From positions 1 through 25,586 of IMG/VR virus record IMGVR_UViG_3300033064_000191: a DNA stretch of 25,586 nucleotides. One strand, given 5' to 3'. Made by a program: the position numbers and the translations under genes. This stretch comes from a virus. Below the pieces are notes generated by a model. The model was not told the DNA's origin. It did no database searches and worked only from the letters and a program-made list of their open reading frames with translations. Shown piece by piece: positions 7,601 to 17,700 of the stretch; the first letter of the stretch is position 1, and every line of letters begins with the position of its first letter.

Positions 7601-10600
7601 CTTGTGGATTACTGTCAAAGTTTATACCAAGAATTTCTGACTTTACGTTATTAAGGATTATCTGGCAAAGGGAGTGGACTCCCGCCCCTGCTCCTGTAAA
7701 GGAAACGTTAGCCCCACCTCTTGAAGAGGAAAAAGATAGTTCATCCAGACTTGACACGTCACTGACATAGTAAACGCTATTTGCGGATATGCCAGCTGGT
7801 AGCGTTCCTGTTGTAACAAAGTATATGGGATCTCCAACCTCAAACCTGTGGTTTGGAATAGAAACAGTACCGCTCACAAAGTTAACAATCACTGTGTCTA
7901 TGTTAGTTAGTACTTTTTGGTTTACGGTATATTTTGTTGGCTCTGGACTGTCTGTAAAATTAATCTCAGTTCCATTTGGAGTCTCTGAAACCTTAAAGCT
8001 GTTTGCTGTAGACTCAATAACATAGTAGACCTTACCCTTAGATATTTCAGTTGGGAGAGATGTATAAGAGTCAAAACTTACCAAGTCGCCATTTTCAAAT
8101 CCATGATCTGTAGAAGCTATAACGTTGCTTCCAATATTAATGTTGGCGTTTACCAATCTCATCACAACGTCTGAGGCAGTTTCATCTGCAATAATTGGCA
8201 AAAGGTTTTCTGGGTTCTGAACCGAGAACGTGCTGTTGGACAAAATCTCTTTTACGGTATAGACTGTGCCAGCCACAAAGGGTGCGACGTTTTCTGTTAT
8301 ATAGAAAGCATCACCGATAGATAACAAGTGGTCAAAGGATGCCTGGATTGTGCTTGAATACTGTGTAGTGCTGATGCTTAGAGATGTAAGGTCTACTTCT
8401 TTAAAGTTGAAGTCACCCTTATTTGCAGTGTCGGTGTAGATGCCAGAAATAGTAAAGTCATCACTTTTTCCAAACAAGTACTTGGACTCCATCTTGACAC
8501 CACGTACTGGTGCAGTATCAGGATTCTTGTTTGTCCAATAATTGTTAACACCAGCTTCGTGCTGAGTTATTTCTGTTCCAAACTGTGCTCGACCATGCTT
8601 TGCTACATCTCCAAGCTTAAGGACCGTTGTGTCCTCGAACACTCTATAGTTTGGCTCGGAGAATATTCGAACAAGCCCTGTTGGATAGATCTTTCCATTA
8701 AACGGTAGCTTAGAGAAGTAGTAGGAGTATTCTTGAGTATCTGTAATCCAGACATCTCCAATGCCAGCAATGTTAAACTGTACAGCGTCATACTTTATGA
8801 TTTCTCCATTGGCAAAGAAGTATCCGTTGTACCTGCTAATCCAGTAAATGCCCTCTCCAAAATTCATAGTGTTATTGGTTATCTGTAGGGTTCCATCAAC
8901 AACTGCTACAAAGGGAATCGTATTGCTTAATGTTGAGTTTAGAGGCATGGCAGAAAGAGAGTATGCCGACTGAGTGCTTGACTCGTCGTTCTGTGTTTTT
9001 GTAACTTCGCTCCCAGACACCTCCCATAGTAGCACTGGCTTATAGATCCATGTTTTGTCTTGGTCAATTAGGCTTGCTTGTCTAATTGATCCATAAGTCT
9101 TTTGAATGTACCGCGAGTTGTAGGCAATAATTCCATCATTATATATATTGCTATCTGTAGAGCTTACAGATATAATATTTGATAGCTCTCCGTTTACTGC
9201 AATGTTCTTGTTTTTTAGAACAGTGTCTGTGCCACCAACCTTTGAGGATGAGCGACTATAGTCTTTTGTTCCTCTCAAAACCATAGCTGTTGCTCTTTCG
9301 TCTGCGCTATTTGGCAACATGTATTCTTTGTTCATGAGAACAAAGTTATTGTATTCGTCAAAGAACATAGCCGTTTGAGTTGACAGCGCTAGATCTTGCA
9401 ATACCTCTGCTACAGATCTATCTGGTGCTATAAAGAAATATGGGATGATAGGCTCTACTTCACCAGGAATCTTTTTAAAGGTGTAGTTTGAGAATCCTAC
9501 CGCATCAAATAGCAGAGACAGTGCGTAGCTTAGGGATACGTTGGATGCCAAGATCTGTGGAGCAGTCTCAGACTCAAAGTAAAAGAAGAAGTCTCGTAGG
9601 GTTACGGACACTGCCCTAGTTTCCTTATCAACTTCTGGGAACTTGTCAACATACATTGTTTTGATTGGTATGTAAAAATTTGGTCTTGCAACGATAACGT
9701 CATTCTCATATGTGGGAACATCTTTAATAATTTCGTAAAACTTAAACTGTATGTTTTTTGAAACAAGGTAGTTTGCAATAATGCTGTTTGAGTTATTACT
9801 ATTAAAAGCATTTTCATTATCAAACATTGACAAGTTACCTGTTGCAGCTAGTAGCTGGCCTACGGGCATCCCGCTTGTCCCTAGGTCAGAAGACATCTTG
9901 GTAATCCCATAATTTGTTACTAGGTCAGATACGTTAACCGCTAGTCTGGGGGATAGCTCTATAAGATCTAGAGAGGCATCTGCGCTAGCCATTGTGTCTA
10001 CTACAAGCCTTAGTCCTGATATATACTGAAACTCACGAAATGATTCTGCTTGAGTAATAGGGTCTAGGTATTGTGGAGTGTTTACTAGCTCTGTTACCAT
10101 TCCAATGTCGCTAGACAATGTTTGGCTATACTTTGACCATCCGTATACGGGAACAAAAGATTGGTACCCTGCCCCAGTATAGATGTAGTACTCTCCAATG
10201 GACGTTAAAACATTTCTGACTAGATAGGCATCTCCCACCTCTGCTATGGCTGGTAGCTGAGCAGGAACTTGGTACTCTCCAAGATATTTAAAGATACTTC
10301 GGTACTGCTCAGTAAGAACCAAGCCATAAGCCAATTCCAAAAACCCATCTGATCCAAAAGACTCATCGGTGTCTAAGAAGGATACAGCATCCACCCAAGC
10401 GTTGTTATGAAGGGTCTGAACCTTCCATGTGCTAGGCGTGGTCTGATTGGACAATCCATAGAATGGATCTGGGTAAGACTCGGTAGAGTTTGTGAATGGT
10501 CCAAGATCTACATTACCAACATTTGTTTGTACCTTTATGGTAATTCTGTTTGTAGGCACAGTATTCTTATATACCACGAATGGTGCCGCGTCATCGATGG

Positions 10601-11135
10601 GGTACTCTCCCAGTAGCGGAGAAGAGATACCTCTTTCTATGCCAGTTTCTGTACGGTAAGAAGTCCAATACTTAAAGGAGTCATCCTTGTGCCCCATGTA
10701 GTATCGTGGTCTAGCTCCCATGTCTATGTTGCTAAAGTGTGAATACTTGTTGTCAAAGTATCGTAGCTTATTGATTCCAGATCTTGGTCTAAACTTTCCA
10801 AAACAATCCTCTAAAGAGTAGAGCAGCTTTTCTCTTACCTTTTTGGATACAAAGGTTAGGGGTGTCTCATCGTCATCTTCCAATCCACCGTTGATAACAA
10901 CGTCAGCTGTAGTTGCGTCTGTGTATGCTACAGCTGTATCTAGCTCGTCAAAGGTGTTCTGGATTATTCCAAAATTATCTAGCGTTGGAGAGGTCTCTCT
11001 TGTTCTATACCGATAGTTTCCAATTTTTGAAATATTTTCTGGTGTGTTCATGTTCCACTCTGCAATAATAGCAGCACCAATATTTAAACTAGAAGACTTT
11101 TCAAGATGAGTCTTAAGGTCTAAGTTTTCAAACAC
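4605..11135 (-). CDS. Giant tail hub/spike (Tal-like) minor tail protein with beta repeats and LamG-like domain
   Basis: This is a 2176-residue protein. Residues about 530-610 (LSYALSLLFDAVGF, AMFFDEYNNFVLMNKEYMLP) match the hub portion of Tal/gp27-like tail-tip proteins. Residues about 2077-2140 (RDTAQGMMSWMISKIL, IPTLQLGDIIEIDYK) look like the closing part of the same hub. Between them lie five or six related beta repeats (about 920-1415), a linker, and a LamG/jelly-roll-like region split as about 1617-1690 and 1800-1890 (FFLYINGKIVATVDDHDP, NNMAVFVRGSSRCMFENVYA) around one HG-x(3)-GD module. The start is GTG at 11135, abutting the stop of the previous gene (TAGGTG), with GGAAGAGG upstream. 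It probably forms the tail-tip hub and presents carbohydrate-binding domains. No endopeptidase motif was recognised. Confidence 0.85.
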   Translation of the reverse strand: MFENLDLKTHLEKSSSLNIGAAIIAEWNMNTPENISKIGNYRYRTRETSPTLDNFGIIQNTFDELDTAVAYTDATTADVVINGGLEDDDETPLTFVSKKVREKLLYSLEDCFGKFRPRSGINKLRYFDNKYSHFSNIDMGARPRYYMGHKDDSFKYWTSYRTETGIERGISSPLLGEYPIDDAAPFVVYKNTVPTNRITIKVQTNVGNVDLGPFTNSTESYPDPFYGLSNQTTPSTWKVQTLHNNAWVDAVSFLDTDESFGSDGFLELAYGLVLTEQYRSIFKYLGEYQVPAQLPAIAEVGDAYLVRNVLTSIGEYYIYTGAGYQSFVPVYGWSKYSQTLSSDIGMVTELVNTPQYLDPITQAESFREFQYISGLRLVVDTMASADASLDLIELSPRLAVNVSDLVTNYGITKMSSDLGTSGMPVGQLLAATGNLSMFDNENAFNSNNSNSIIANYLVSKNIQFKFYEIIKDVPTYENDVIVARPNFYIPIKTMYVDKFPEVDKETRAVSVTLRDFFFYFESETAPQILASNVSLSYALSLLFDAVGFSNYTFKKIPGEVEPIIPYFFIAPDRSVAEVLQDLALSTQTAMFFDEYNNFVLMNKEYMLPNSADERATAMVLRGTKDYSRSSSKVGGTDTVLKNKNIAVNGELSNIISVSSTDSNIYNDGIIAYNSRYIQKTYGSIRQASLIDQDKTWIYKPVLLWEVSGSEVTKTQNDESSTQSAYSLSAMPLNSTLSNTIPFVAVVDGTLQITNNTMNFGEGIYWISRYNGYFFANGEIIKYDAVQFNIAGIGDVWITDTQEYSYYFSKLPFNGKIYPTGLVRIFSEPNYRVFEDTTVLKLGDVAKHGRAQFGTEITQHEAGVNNYWTNKNPDTAPVRGVKMESKYLFGKSDDFTISGIYTDTANKGDFNFKEVDLTSLSISTTQYSSTIQASFDHLLSIGDAFYITENVAPFVAGTVYTVKEILSNSTFSVQNPENLLPIIADETASDVVMRLVNANINIGSNVIASTDHGFENGDLVSFDSYTSLPTEISKGKVYYVIESTANSFKVSETPNGTEINFTDSPEPTKYTVNQKVLTNIDTVIVNFVSGTVSIPNHRFEVGDPIYFVTTGTLPAGISANSVYYVSDVSSLDELSFSSSRGGANVSFTGAGAGVHSLCQIILNNVKSEILGINFDSNPQAIEKPGHGFVVDDVISFSTNGKLPTGIDVSKSYKVKTVVSTSEFSICNLDNSVVRVSGTVNDKNFVTKNANINVPSATYTTTTAGQAIKFTQTMGSLQVNDKVFLTTPSGSTLPQGILANKIYYVSYANNSSGIFQLSETRNGGSIVRPTPGTDGTGTYGLFMVSDPLVVSTVKNHRLESGNRIYFESPTYLPYGIGSQSKYYVKETLNNKNFLISSRLGGSHHSSSEPLVGTFSLLLDVSSSVEDVNNGAVTSDFLNSRIVVPDISRVQINYIVEIFQGTGNTGSGNTRVLSTIDNTIGEDVITITQPLIAPILDGYIDPETQDYVTNSIRIFDKAPSSPSSTIGKAGVSSNNNKLALAASRTGVLKNFMTSSTVTETDANAMLSTQSGTIQSSALIFTGPASGSFPTGDDNAEAVNPIDFLSYVYKPLASDVEGVASKKFSHFGTRMRIIGRIDGTQDRQTPVGSSVYYDVSQAISTDNAITVSGGSGGISVLLNPETNNGYHFEIIALTQNNTSSYFENEQLDNVVFYKTTKKNTKTIVPISITVSANVATVTSQDPHELVNGDVVTIKNFGYGLDGSFVITSSTSDAAVFSYNVSATNGTYNSNSIATAYVQENAIPTKLWGGTTSILTDDGSFTGQARMFAEENPSVYDLAVEYQDLNGSRRFFLYINGKIVATVDDHDPLPEYNNMAVFVRGSSRCMFENVYAIGGNYSENTSQLLETPGISSVFGDSEISLNDSFRKYAMSGLVQSTYLSGINPSSPPKYNMYFEEFGTIMREASYFKIRYDKAYPALYAKLSPTFNGLKGYTVSGFMAGSYGAEFLIFNNTDSVLNLDDTTGNYLRIQGVTFTQQSSHEYSVDEYFSQVGDFSNIEIGQGTGVSSYDKNKKEYQDIKNSRMLHGKQQFSLNAPYIQDRDTAQGMMSWMISKILKPRKSVGLSVFGIPTLQLGDIIEIDYKTNDGSIDQVAVEGSRFVVYNIDYQRDGSGPNMTVYVSEVG
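6894..8400 (-). repeat. Tandem protein-level beta-repeat array inside the hub gene
   Basis: At least five units of about 75-95 codons share the pattern H-G/R-[FL]-x(2)-G/D-D-x-[IV]-x-F, then LP-x-GI-x(5)-YYV and a strand near F-x-[IVL]-S with a following GG or G-x-x-[IV]. Unit boundaries by eye (residues): about 920-990, 994-1070, 1072-1156, 1157-1244, 1245-1341 and 1341-1415. The first is the most diverged. The units are not close at DNA level, so this is an old array and not a recent slippage product. Confidence 0.75.
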
Positions 11136-11768
11136 CTAAACCTCTTCCATAGAGATATTAACATCCCAGTAGTCAAAGTTATTTGATCCACGCTTCTGTA
11201 TGGAATGTGAAAAATCAGAGAAGAAGACCTCTACAACGTCATTGTATTTCTGTAGGTTATTGTACTCATCTGTTGCCTTAAAATTTGAGTGCTTGTCGTA
11301 TGCAAGATATAGCCAGAATGATCCTGTATACCTTTCATACCAGTCTAGAAGATCTACCCCGCCAGCACCACCATCTGAGGTGTAGCTATATGACTCCACA
11401 GACGCTTGCCCACTGTCATTAAAGGCTGGGTCAATGTCAAAAGATCTTGAGGGTAGCATTTGCCAAGCTGTCGATATGGAAAGCTTATCTGCAATATGGT
11501 AAGAACGCATTCTTCCATTTACAGTTCTTTCACGTTTTTCAATTCTTGTAGTCTTTAAGTCTAGGGCTTGTCTGTTGTCATCTGATAGAATGATAAACTC
11601 ATTTCCACCAAAAGCAAATCCAGCAGAGTCTACCTCTTGTCCTAGTGGAATGTAGTATGGCTTTTCGTCAATAGTTTCTACTGTACCTGGATTGTTCGCT
11701 AAGAGTAGCGCCTGTGGTCGTCCATATTTTTTACGACCCGCCATGTAGTCTACTGTTGCAACAACCAT
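11136..11768 (-). CDS. Minor tail protein in distal-tail (Dit) position
   Basis: This 210-residue soluble beta-rich protein contains FAFGGNEFIILSDDNRQAL, the basic segment KTTRIEKRERTVNGRMRSYHI, and a second half with aromatic strands (LLDWYERYTGSFWLYLAYDK; FDYWDVNISMEEV). It lies between the tape measure and hub genes, where siphophages encode the distal tail protein that joins the tube to the hub. Sequence alone does not prove the Dit fold. The ATG at 11768 overlaps the tape-measure stop codon (TAATG), so it is translationally coupled to it. Confidence 0.7.
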   Translation of the reverse strand: MVVATVDYMAGRKKYGRPQALLLANNPGTVETIDEKPYYIPLGQEVDSAGFAFGGNEFIILSDDNRQALDLKTTRIEKRERTVNGRMRSYHIADKLSISTAWQMLPSRSFDIDPAFNDSGQASVESYSYTSDGGAGGVDLLDWYERYTGSFWLYLAYDKHSNFKATDEYNNLQKYNDVVEVFFSDFSHSIQKRGSNNFDYWDVNISMEEV

Positions 11769-14700
11769 TAGAACCTATTACTCCGAATTCTTTGTGAATC
11801 AATATTGCTAATTTGTTCTCTAACGGCCCTCGCAATTCTGGTTGGGTCTGCATCGGTAGCAACATTAACACTTACACTATAATTATACACTGATCCGTCT
11901 TTGTATGTGCCGTCATTTATCTTGCTAAGGTTCTTTGCTCCGAACTGGTCTGTTGCAGATTTGGTCATTACAAACTCACCAGCCTCAAGCATAGAAGGAA
12001 TCTTGTCGTTGCCCCTAGCAAATGCCTTGGCAATGCTTCCTCCTTGGCTAGCGTAGACCATTCCACCCTTAGCGTAGTACTTAAGGTCGAAAAGCTTTTT
12101 CCATGTATTGGGACCAGAGATACCATCTCTTGCTAGACCATTCTTAGCTTGGAATGATGCCACAGCGTTGTATGTCTTCTGCCCAAAGATACCGTCAACG
12201 GCAAGCCCTGCTCCACCCTTGTTTAGTGCTCTTTGTAGTAGAGATACTGTTGATCCACGAGAACCCCAGCGAACTTGCTGCTGTGCCGTGAAAACTCGTG
12301 ATGGTGCTGCTGATGGAGCAGAACCTGGTGCTTCTGGGTCTGCTGGTGATTCGGAACTGCCAGATGATCCGTAGGCGGCTGTCAAAAGGTTTACAGCATC
12401 GAGGGCATCCATAATTGCTTTACGGTATGCCTCAGTGCTAGTTCTGGCAACATCAATCTGTGTTTGAATAGATGCCCACTGTTCTTGAGTTTTACCTAGT
12501 ACGGTCAGTGCATCTATTTGCTTTTGCTGTTCCTGATCTAGAAGGTCTAGTCTGTACTTCGCTGGTGCAATCTGGTTGTTTTCAATTTCAGAAATTTGCT
12601 GCTTAAGATCTAGAACTCTTTGTTCTATCTCTTCTCTTGTCATTCCGTTGTTACCAGTTAGTGCATTCACCTCTGCAAGTCTAGCTGCTTCCAATGCCGC
12701 CTTTTGGTCTGCCATGTTATTCGTGGCATTCTGAGCTTGCATGTCTTGAGCAGCAGCAGCAGCAGCGGCAATGTCTCCACGACTTAGAGCCTCGGCAAGA
12801 CTCATTTGAGCTTTTTGCTGGCTGATTAGTCTGTCGTTGATTGCTGCAACCTTATCTAGAGCGGCTGCTTTTTTGTCGTAAGACTTATTGATTGCAGCTT
12901 CTTTGTAGGCTATTCTGTCAAGCTCTGCGCCAAGGTCCGTTAGTCCACCAGGAGCATTTTGAATGTCGTCGATGATCTTCTGAGCAGCCTTCATGGAATC
13001 TTCCAGTGGAGACTTCTTGCCTAGAAAACTTTCGTTTATCACCGATGTCTGTGATGAGAACAGTCCTGATACATTTGACATACCCGCTGATACGATACCC
13101 TCAAGACCAGAGACTGTTGTCCTTGCAAAGTCCTCGGCTGAGGCAGCAAGCGCTCTTTGGTTGGCTATGAGTTCACGAAGCTCTTTTGAGTTTGCCGCTG
13201 TCGCAATAGCCGAAGCTACTTGTGCATCGGCAACCATCTGCTCTGCTTCTGCTGCGCTCATTCCAGCCGCACGAAGCTTGTTGTATGCTACTACTTGATC
13301 TCTTGTTGCTGCTAGAGTTTGCTGTTGCTTGACTGCAAGCTCTCCTAGAGTGATAGCTGCGAGAGCATCAGTAATAGACTTAGCTAGATCCTTGAGTCCC
13401 GTAATCATACCCGAAGAATTAAACGTAAAGAGTGTCTTCTTTTTCTTTTCCCATTCTTCGGGGGGCATTCCAAGAACCATAGAGATAAGTCCTTCGCTAG
13501 CACCCGCTGCACGAAGAGATTGAGACATGCCACCAAAACCAGCAATGGCTTTTGATCCACCAAATAGATTTGACAAAGATTTTGCTGAGGCATCCCACCC
13601 CTCTGTTAGTGATAGAGTTGCTTTACGAACTTCTTTTAGCTTGGCAATTATAGAGTCCATAGATGATGTTTCTTTAGCTGCGGCTTGTGCTCCGCCACCG
13701 CCACCACCGCTATCAGGAGAGCTTGGGATTACGACTGGAGCAACGGGAGCATTTACGGCAGAGTTTGCGGCGTTTAGTCTTGCTTGGTCTCCTGCTAGCA
13801 TTTGTGCGGCTTTGGTGTATGCCGATTGCCCCCCTGCTCTTAGAGAGTTAGAAGCTCCTGGCCGATACTTTGCGTCATACATTTCTCTAATTCTTGCACG
13901 ACCATCCTCTGTACCAGCATCAATGCTTTCTGAAATAGTTAGATATGTTGCAGCGTAAACCTTTTGCTGGTCTGGTGGAAGGCTATCGTAATATGCCAGT
14001 TGAGCAGAAGTCATTTCAAATCCTTGAGACTTGAAGTATGTGTTTACCTCAATAGATGTTTTAACTCCTGTTGCCAAAAAGTCGGCAAAGTCACTAATAG
14101 ATTTTTTAATTTCTTCTAGCTGCTCCTTGGCATTGCCATCATTAATATCAATAATGACACCTTGAGATTTTAGGTCATTGGCAAGACTTATAAGGGTGTT
14201 CAGATCTTCTACGTAGACTGCTGGGTCATCACTTCCTGAGGCCATTCTTAGCTGTGTCTGAATTGTAAGCTCTGTTGCTCCTGCATTAGTAAGAGAAGAG
14301 ACTAGGTTTATGGTTGCCTGATCTCCAGCAGTTTCTAGTAGTGCTGTATATTTTGCTTGAAGCTCTGTATCTCCAGACAGGGCGTTTACCAACATCGTCG
14401 CCGCCGCTGGGTCAATTTCTCCAGAGCTTATTTGTAGCTGTAAAGCTACCTGGGCAGACTCATTTGCAATGGCTGGAGCTACCGCATCATAAGCTTTTGT
14501 AGCCATAGCTGCGCCAGTTTTGTCATCTTTGTATGTTACATCTGTGATCTGTGCCTTGTTTGCATCATCATAAACGTTGTCATTTGTAGAGTCCCCACGA
14601 ATGGCAAGCTTTGTTGCCATAGCACTTTCGACTGTTTGAGCATTAAGAGTATTCTGTTCTTTTAATGCGTCAGATTTTGCCTGTTCTAGAGTTACAATAT

Positions 14701-17700
14701 CCTCAAGAATTCTTTTTCTGTCTTTCTCATTTGTTGTCTGATCTAGCAAGGCTTTTTTAGACTTAATTTGTGCATCATACTGCTGGTTGATAACATCAAC
14801 CATACCAAGACCCTGACTGTATAGGTTTGAATAAATGTCTGTCGCCAATGTTGCAGTCTCAACATTCTTTTTTTGTTGTTCTACAAAAGATATTGTTGAA
14901 ACTGTTGCTGCGGCGATACCTATACCAACAAGAGCAATCCCACCAGCTACCGCTCCAACTCCAGTAGCCGTAACACCTGTTGCGACGGTGGCGGCACCCG
15001 CTAGTCCAGCCAATGCCCCTGTTCCAGCAGCGATTGTGGGGGCCAGGAGTGCTGCCCCCCCCACTAGCGCAGTCATAGAAACGGCGGCACCAACCAGAGG
15101 TCTACCTCCATCTGCGAATAGGGGGTTTAACTGTCCATCAGCGGCCAGCTGTCCTACACCTTTAGCTTGTTTCTGAGACCTATTTGTTATTTCTGATGTT
15201 ATTCTTAATGGATCTGTAGATAGGTCTTCTCCATTAGGACCAAGAATTTTGTTTAGCTCTGCATTGATGCCAATGGTAAGGTTTCTATTTTTTAGAGATG
15301 CCCCAAGAGCCGAAGAAATGTTATCTGCCTGTTCCTTGGACATGACTCCCTGAGCAACAGCTGTTGAAAGTTGTGTTGCTACGTTTTGAGCAATCTCAGC
15401 AGTGCCCCTACCAGCAGAAAGCTGCTTATTTACATCAGCAACAAAAGCTTTTCCTGGATCTGTAGCCAAGAACGATTGTCCCTCTGCAAGTTTTTCGTCT
15501 TGTCCTGGCTTTAGGTTTGCAGCGGCAAGCTCTTTTTCTTTTTTACGTATTTCTGTAGCCGAAGCCTTGCCTGTTACTTCTGAGAACCCCTTAAGCTTGT
15601 CCGTTGTCATTGACATGGCGTTAGCCATTTCTTGACCACTCTTCTTGGCATCGTCAAACGACTTAACCGCAAAGAATATTCCAGCCGCAAGAAGTCCTAG
15701 TACAGCTATTACAGCAGCTATTGGTGCTGGCATCATGGTAAATAGTGACGCTACCGCCGAGATACCCATGATTGGCCCCATTAGACCTTGAGCCGTTTCT
15801 CCAACCTTTCCAGGAATCATTGATCCAGCCATGACTAGTCCAGAAGCAGCCATTCCTGCTCCACCAATTTTAGACTTTAGGCCACCACCCATTCTATTTC
15901 CAGCGGAATCTGTTGGACCAAGAAGCATATTCTTTGACTTAGCTGCTACCTGACTGGCTACCCGACTAACAGCATTACCAAAAGTCTTAGTAGCATTAGT
16001 CATAGCATTAAGAGCTTTTGGAACAGTGTTCCTAGCCTTGATAGCAAAGCCAGTGATTGCTGGGCCTACCCCGAGAGCAAAAGTCTTTACGCTTTGTGCA
16101 GCCTTTATTGTTGCTGTCTTTGTTGTATTCATGGAATCAATAAGTAGCTGTGTAGGTCTTCTAGCATTGGTTAATGTTCTTGCCATGTTCTTTATATCTA
16201 CCTCGATTAGTTTAATAGGGGCAAAGCCCTTTACTAAGCTGTTTCTTACCGAGTCCATATTTATTCCGCCTGGCAACATTTTTCGTACCCGCTCGCCTAC
16301 GAACTGCTGTTGTCCAGCATTAGCAGCGCGAACAACTGGAGCAGCCACCATTCCAAAGGCAGGATTATTGTTCTTTTTAGCAGAAGCAATTGCTTCACGT
16401 TTTTCAGCAATAAGGGTTTTGTTTGTCTGACGCTCAAGAGCAATCTCGTCAGCAGCAGCCTTTTCAGCTAAAGCTTTTACCTCTGTTTTTCCACTCTTGA
16501 TTCCTTCAATAGCCCCATCAGCAATATTCTTTCCTGCTTGCTTTGCTTCTTTGGAGGGAGATGCAGATTTTGAAGCTTCGTTCATTCCTTTTGCAAATTC
16601 TTCGTCTACAACTTGTCCAAGTTTTACACCTTGTCCACGAGACAACCTGGCCGCAAGCTGTTGTTCTGCTAAGGTGTTGCCTCTTCCTGTTTTTGGCTCT
16701 ACATAATTATCTGTTAGCTGACTTGCCGTTAAGTGAGCAAATGTTTCCTTGCTGGATAGTGGAGAGTTGTTACGCTTAGCTGCTTCATAGGTTGTCGCTG
16801 CTCGAACCTGTGCTTTTTTGCTTCCGCGTCTTTCATTTGAAATTCTTTTAATAACAGAATTTCCACCTCCAATTTGTCCTATTTCTGTTCTAGGAACTCC
16901 AACACTGGTTAGGTCTGCTGATTCTGCATTAACAAGCTTTCTAACAGAAGTAGTTAGATTTTGAGAGGCTTCCGCAGAAAGCTTTCCTTCCTGCTCTAGT
17001 TTTTTAATGTGTTGAACCATTTTAGGATAGGTCTTTTTACCTATTTCTGCAACATCAGTAATTTCATCAGTAATTCCTGATCTATAAATTTTAAGAAGAT
17101 CATCGTTGGCACTAGAAAGCATGTCTGATGTTGAGGCTAGCCTAGACTTTGTTTGTGCCCCTACTCCAGATGCAGATATAGATCCTGCGTTTATTGCTCC
17201 AGCCCACCTTGAAGCAACATCTGGAGAATTCTTGAGCCAGTCTAAGTCTGCTCCAGGGCCACTTTGAGTGTTTCCTGGGGCATACATTGCCTGTGGAGAA
17301 AAGTTTTGTGCATACCCACCACCAGTTACTCGACCAACAGTTGCCAGCTTTCCAGTAACAAATCCAGGAATATTACCAGCAATGATTCCATTGATAAGTC
17401 CACCATACTTCTTGGACTGCTTTGCAGGAATAACTGTTTCGCCATTGGAAAGCATAGCGGGAATAGAATCAGACGTACCCGTTCCTGGGCCTCTAACCAC
17501 ACCACCTGTAGCCATTTTCTTTGCACCTCTGGCAACGGCTGTCGCTGGATTAAAGCCTCCCTGTACAGCTATGGCTCTTGTGTATGCAGCAGTTAGGGCG
17601 TTGATTGCCCCAGCCTCAGAAGTAAAGGTCTGTGTAAGTCTCATGTGTGTCTGGTCTAGTGAAGCCGCAACGCCAGCTGCTGTTAGCTGCTCTTGAGAAA

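Noticed and set aside
13675-13720. Simple repeat (GGC/GGT run) as a possible slippage or mobile signal
   Set aside because: It encodes a short Gly linker in frame in the tape measure; nothing else marks it.
13527-13958. Plus-strand open frame of 143 codons with a Pro run
   Set aside because: It is the antisense image of the Ala/Gly-rich part of the tape measure; the Pro run is the complement of the Gly run.
14835-15176. Plus-strand Ala/Pro-rich frame of 113 codons
   Set aside because: It is a shadow of the hydrophobic Ala/Gly segment of the tape measure; no start signals.
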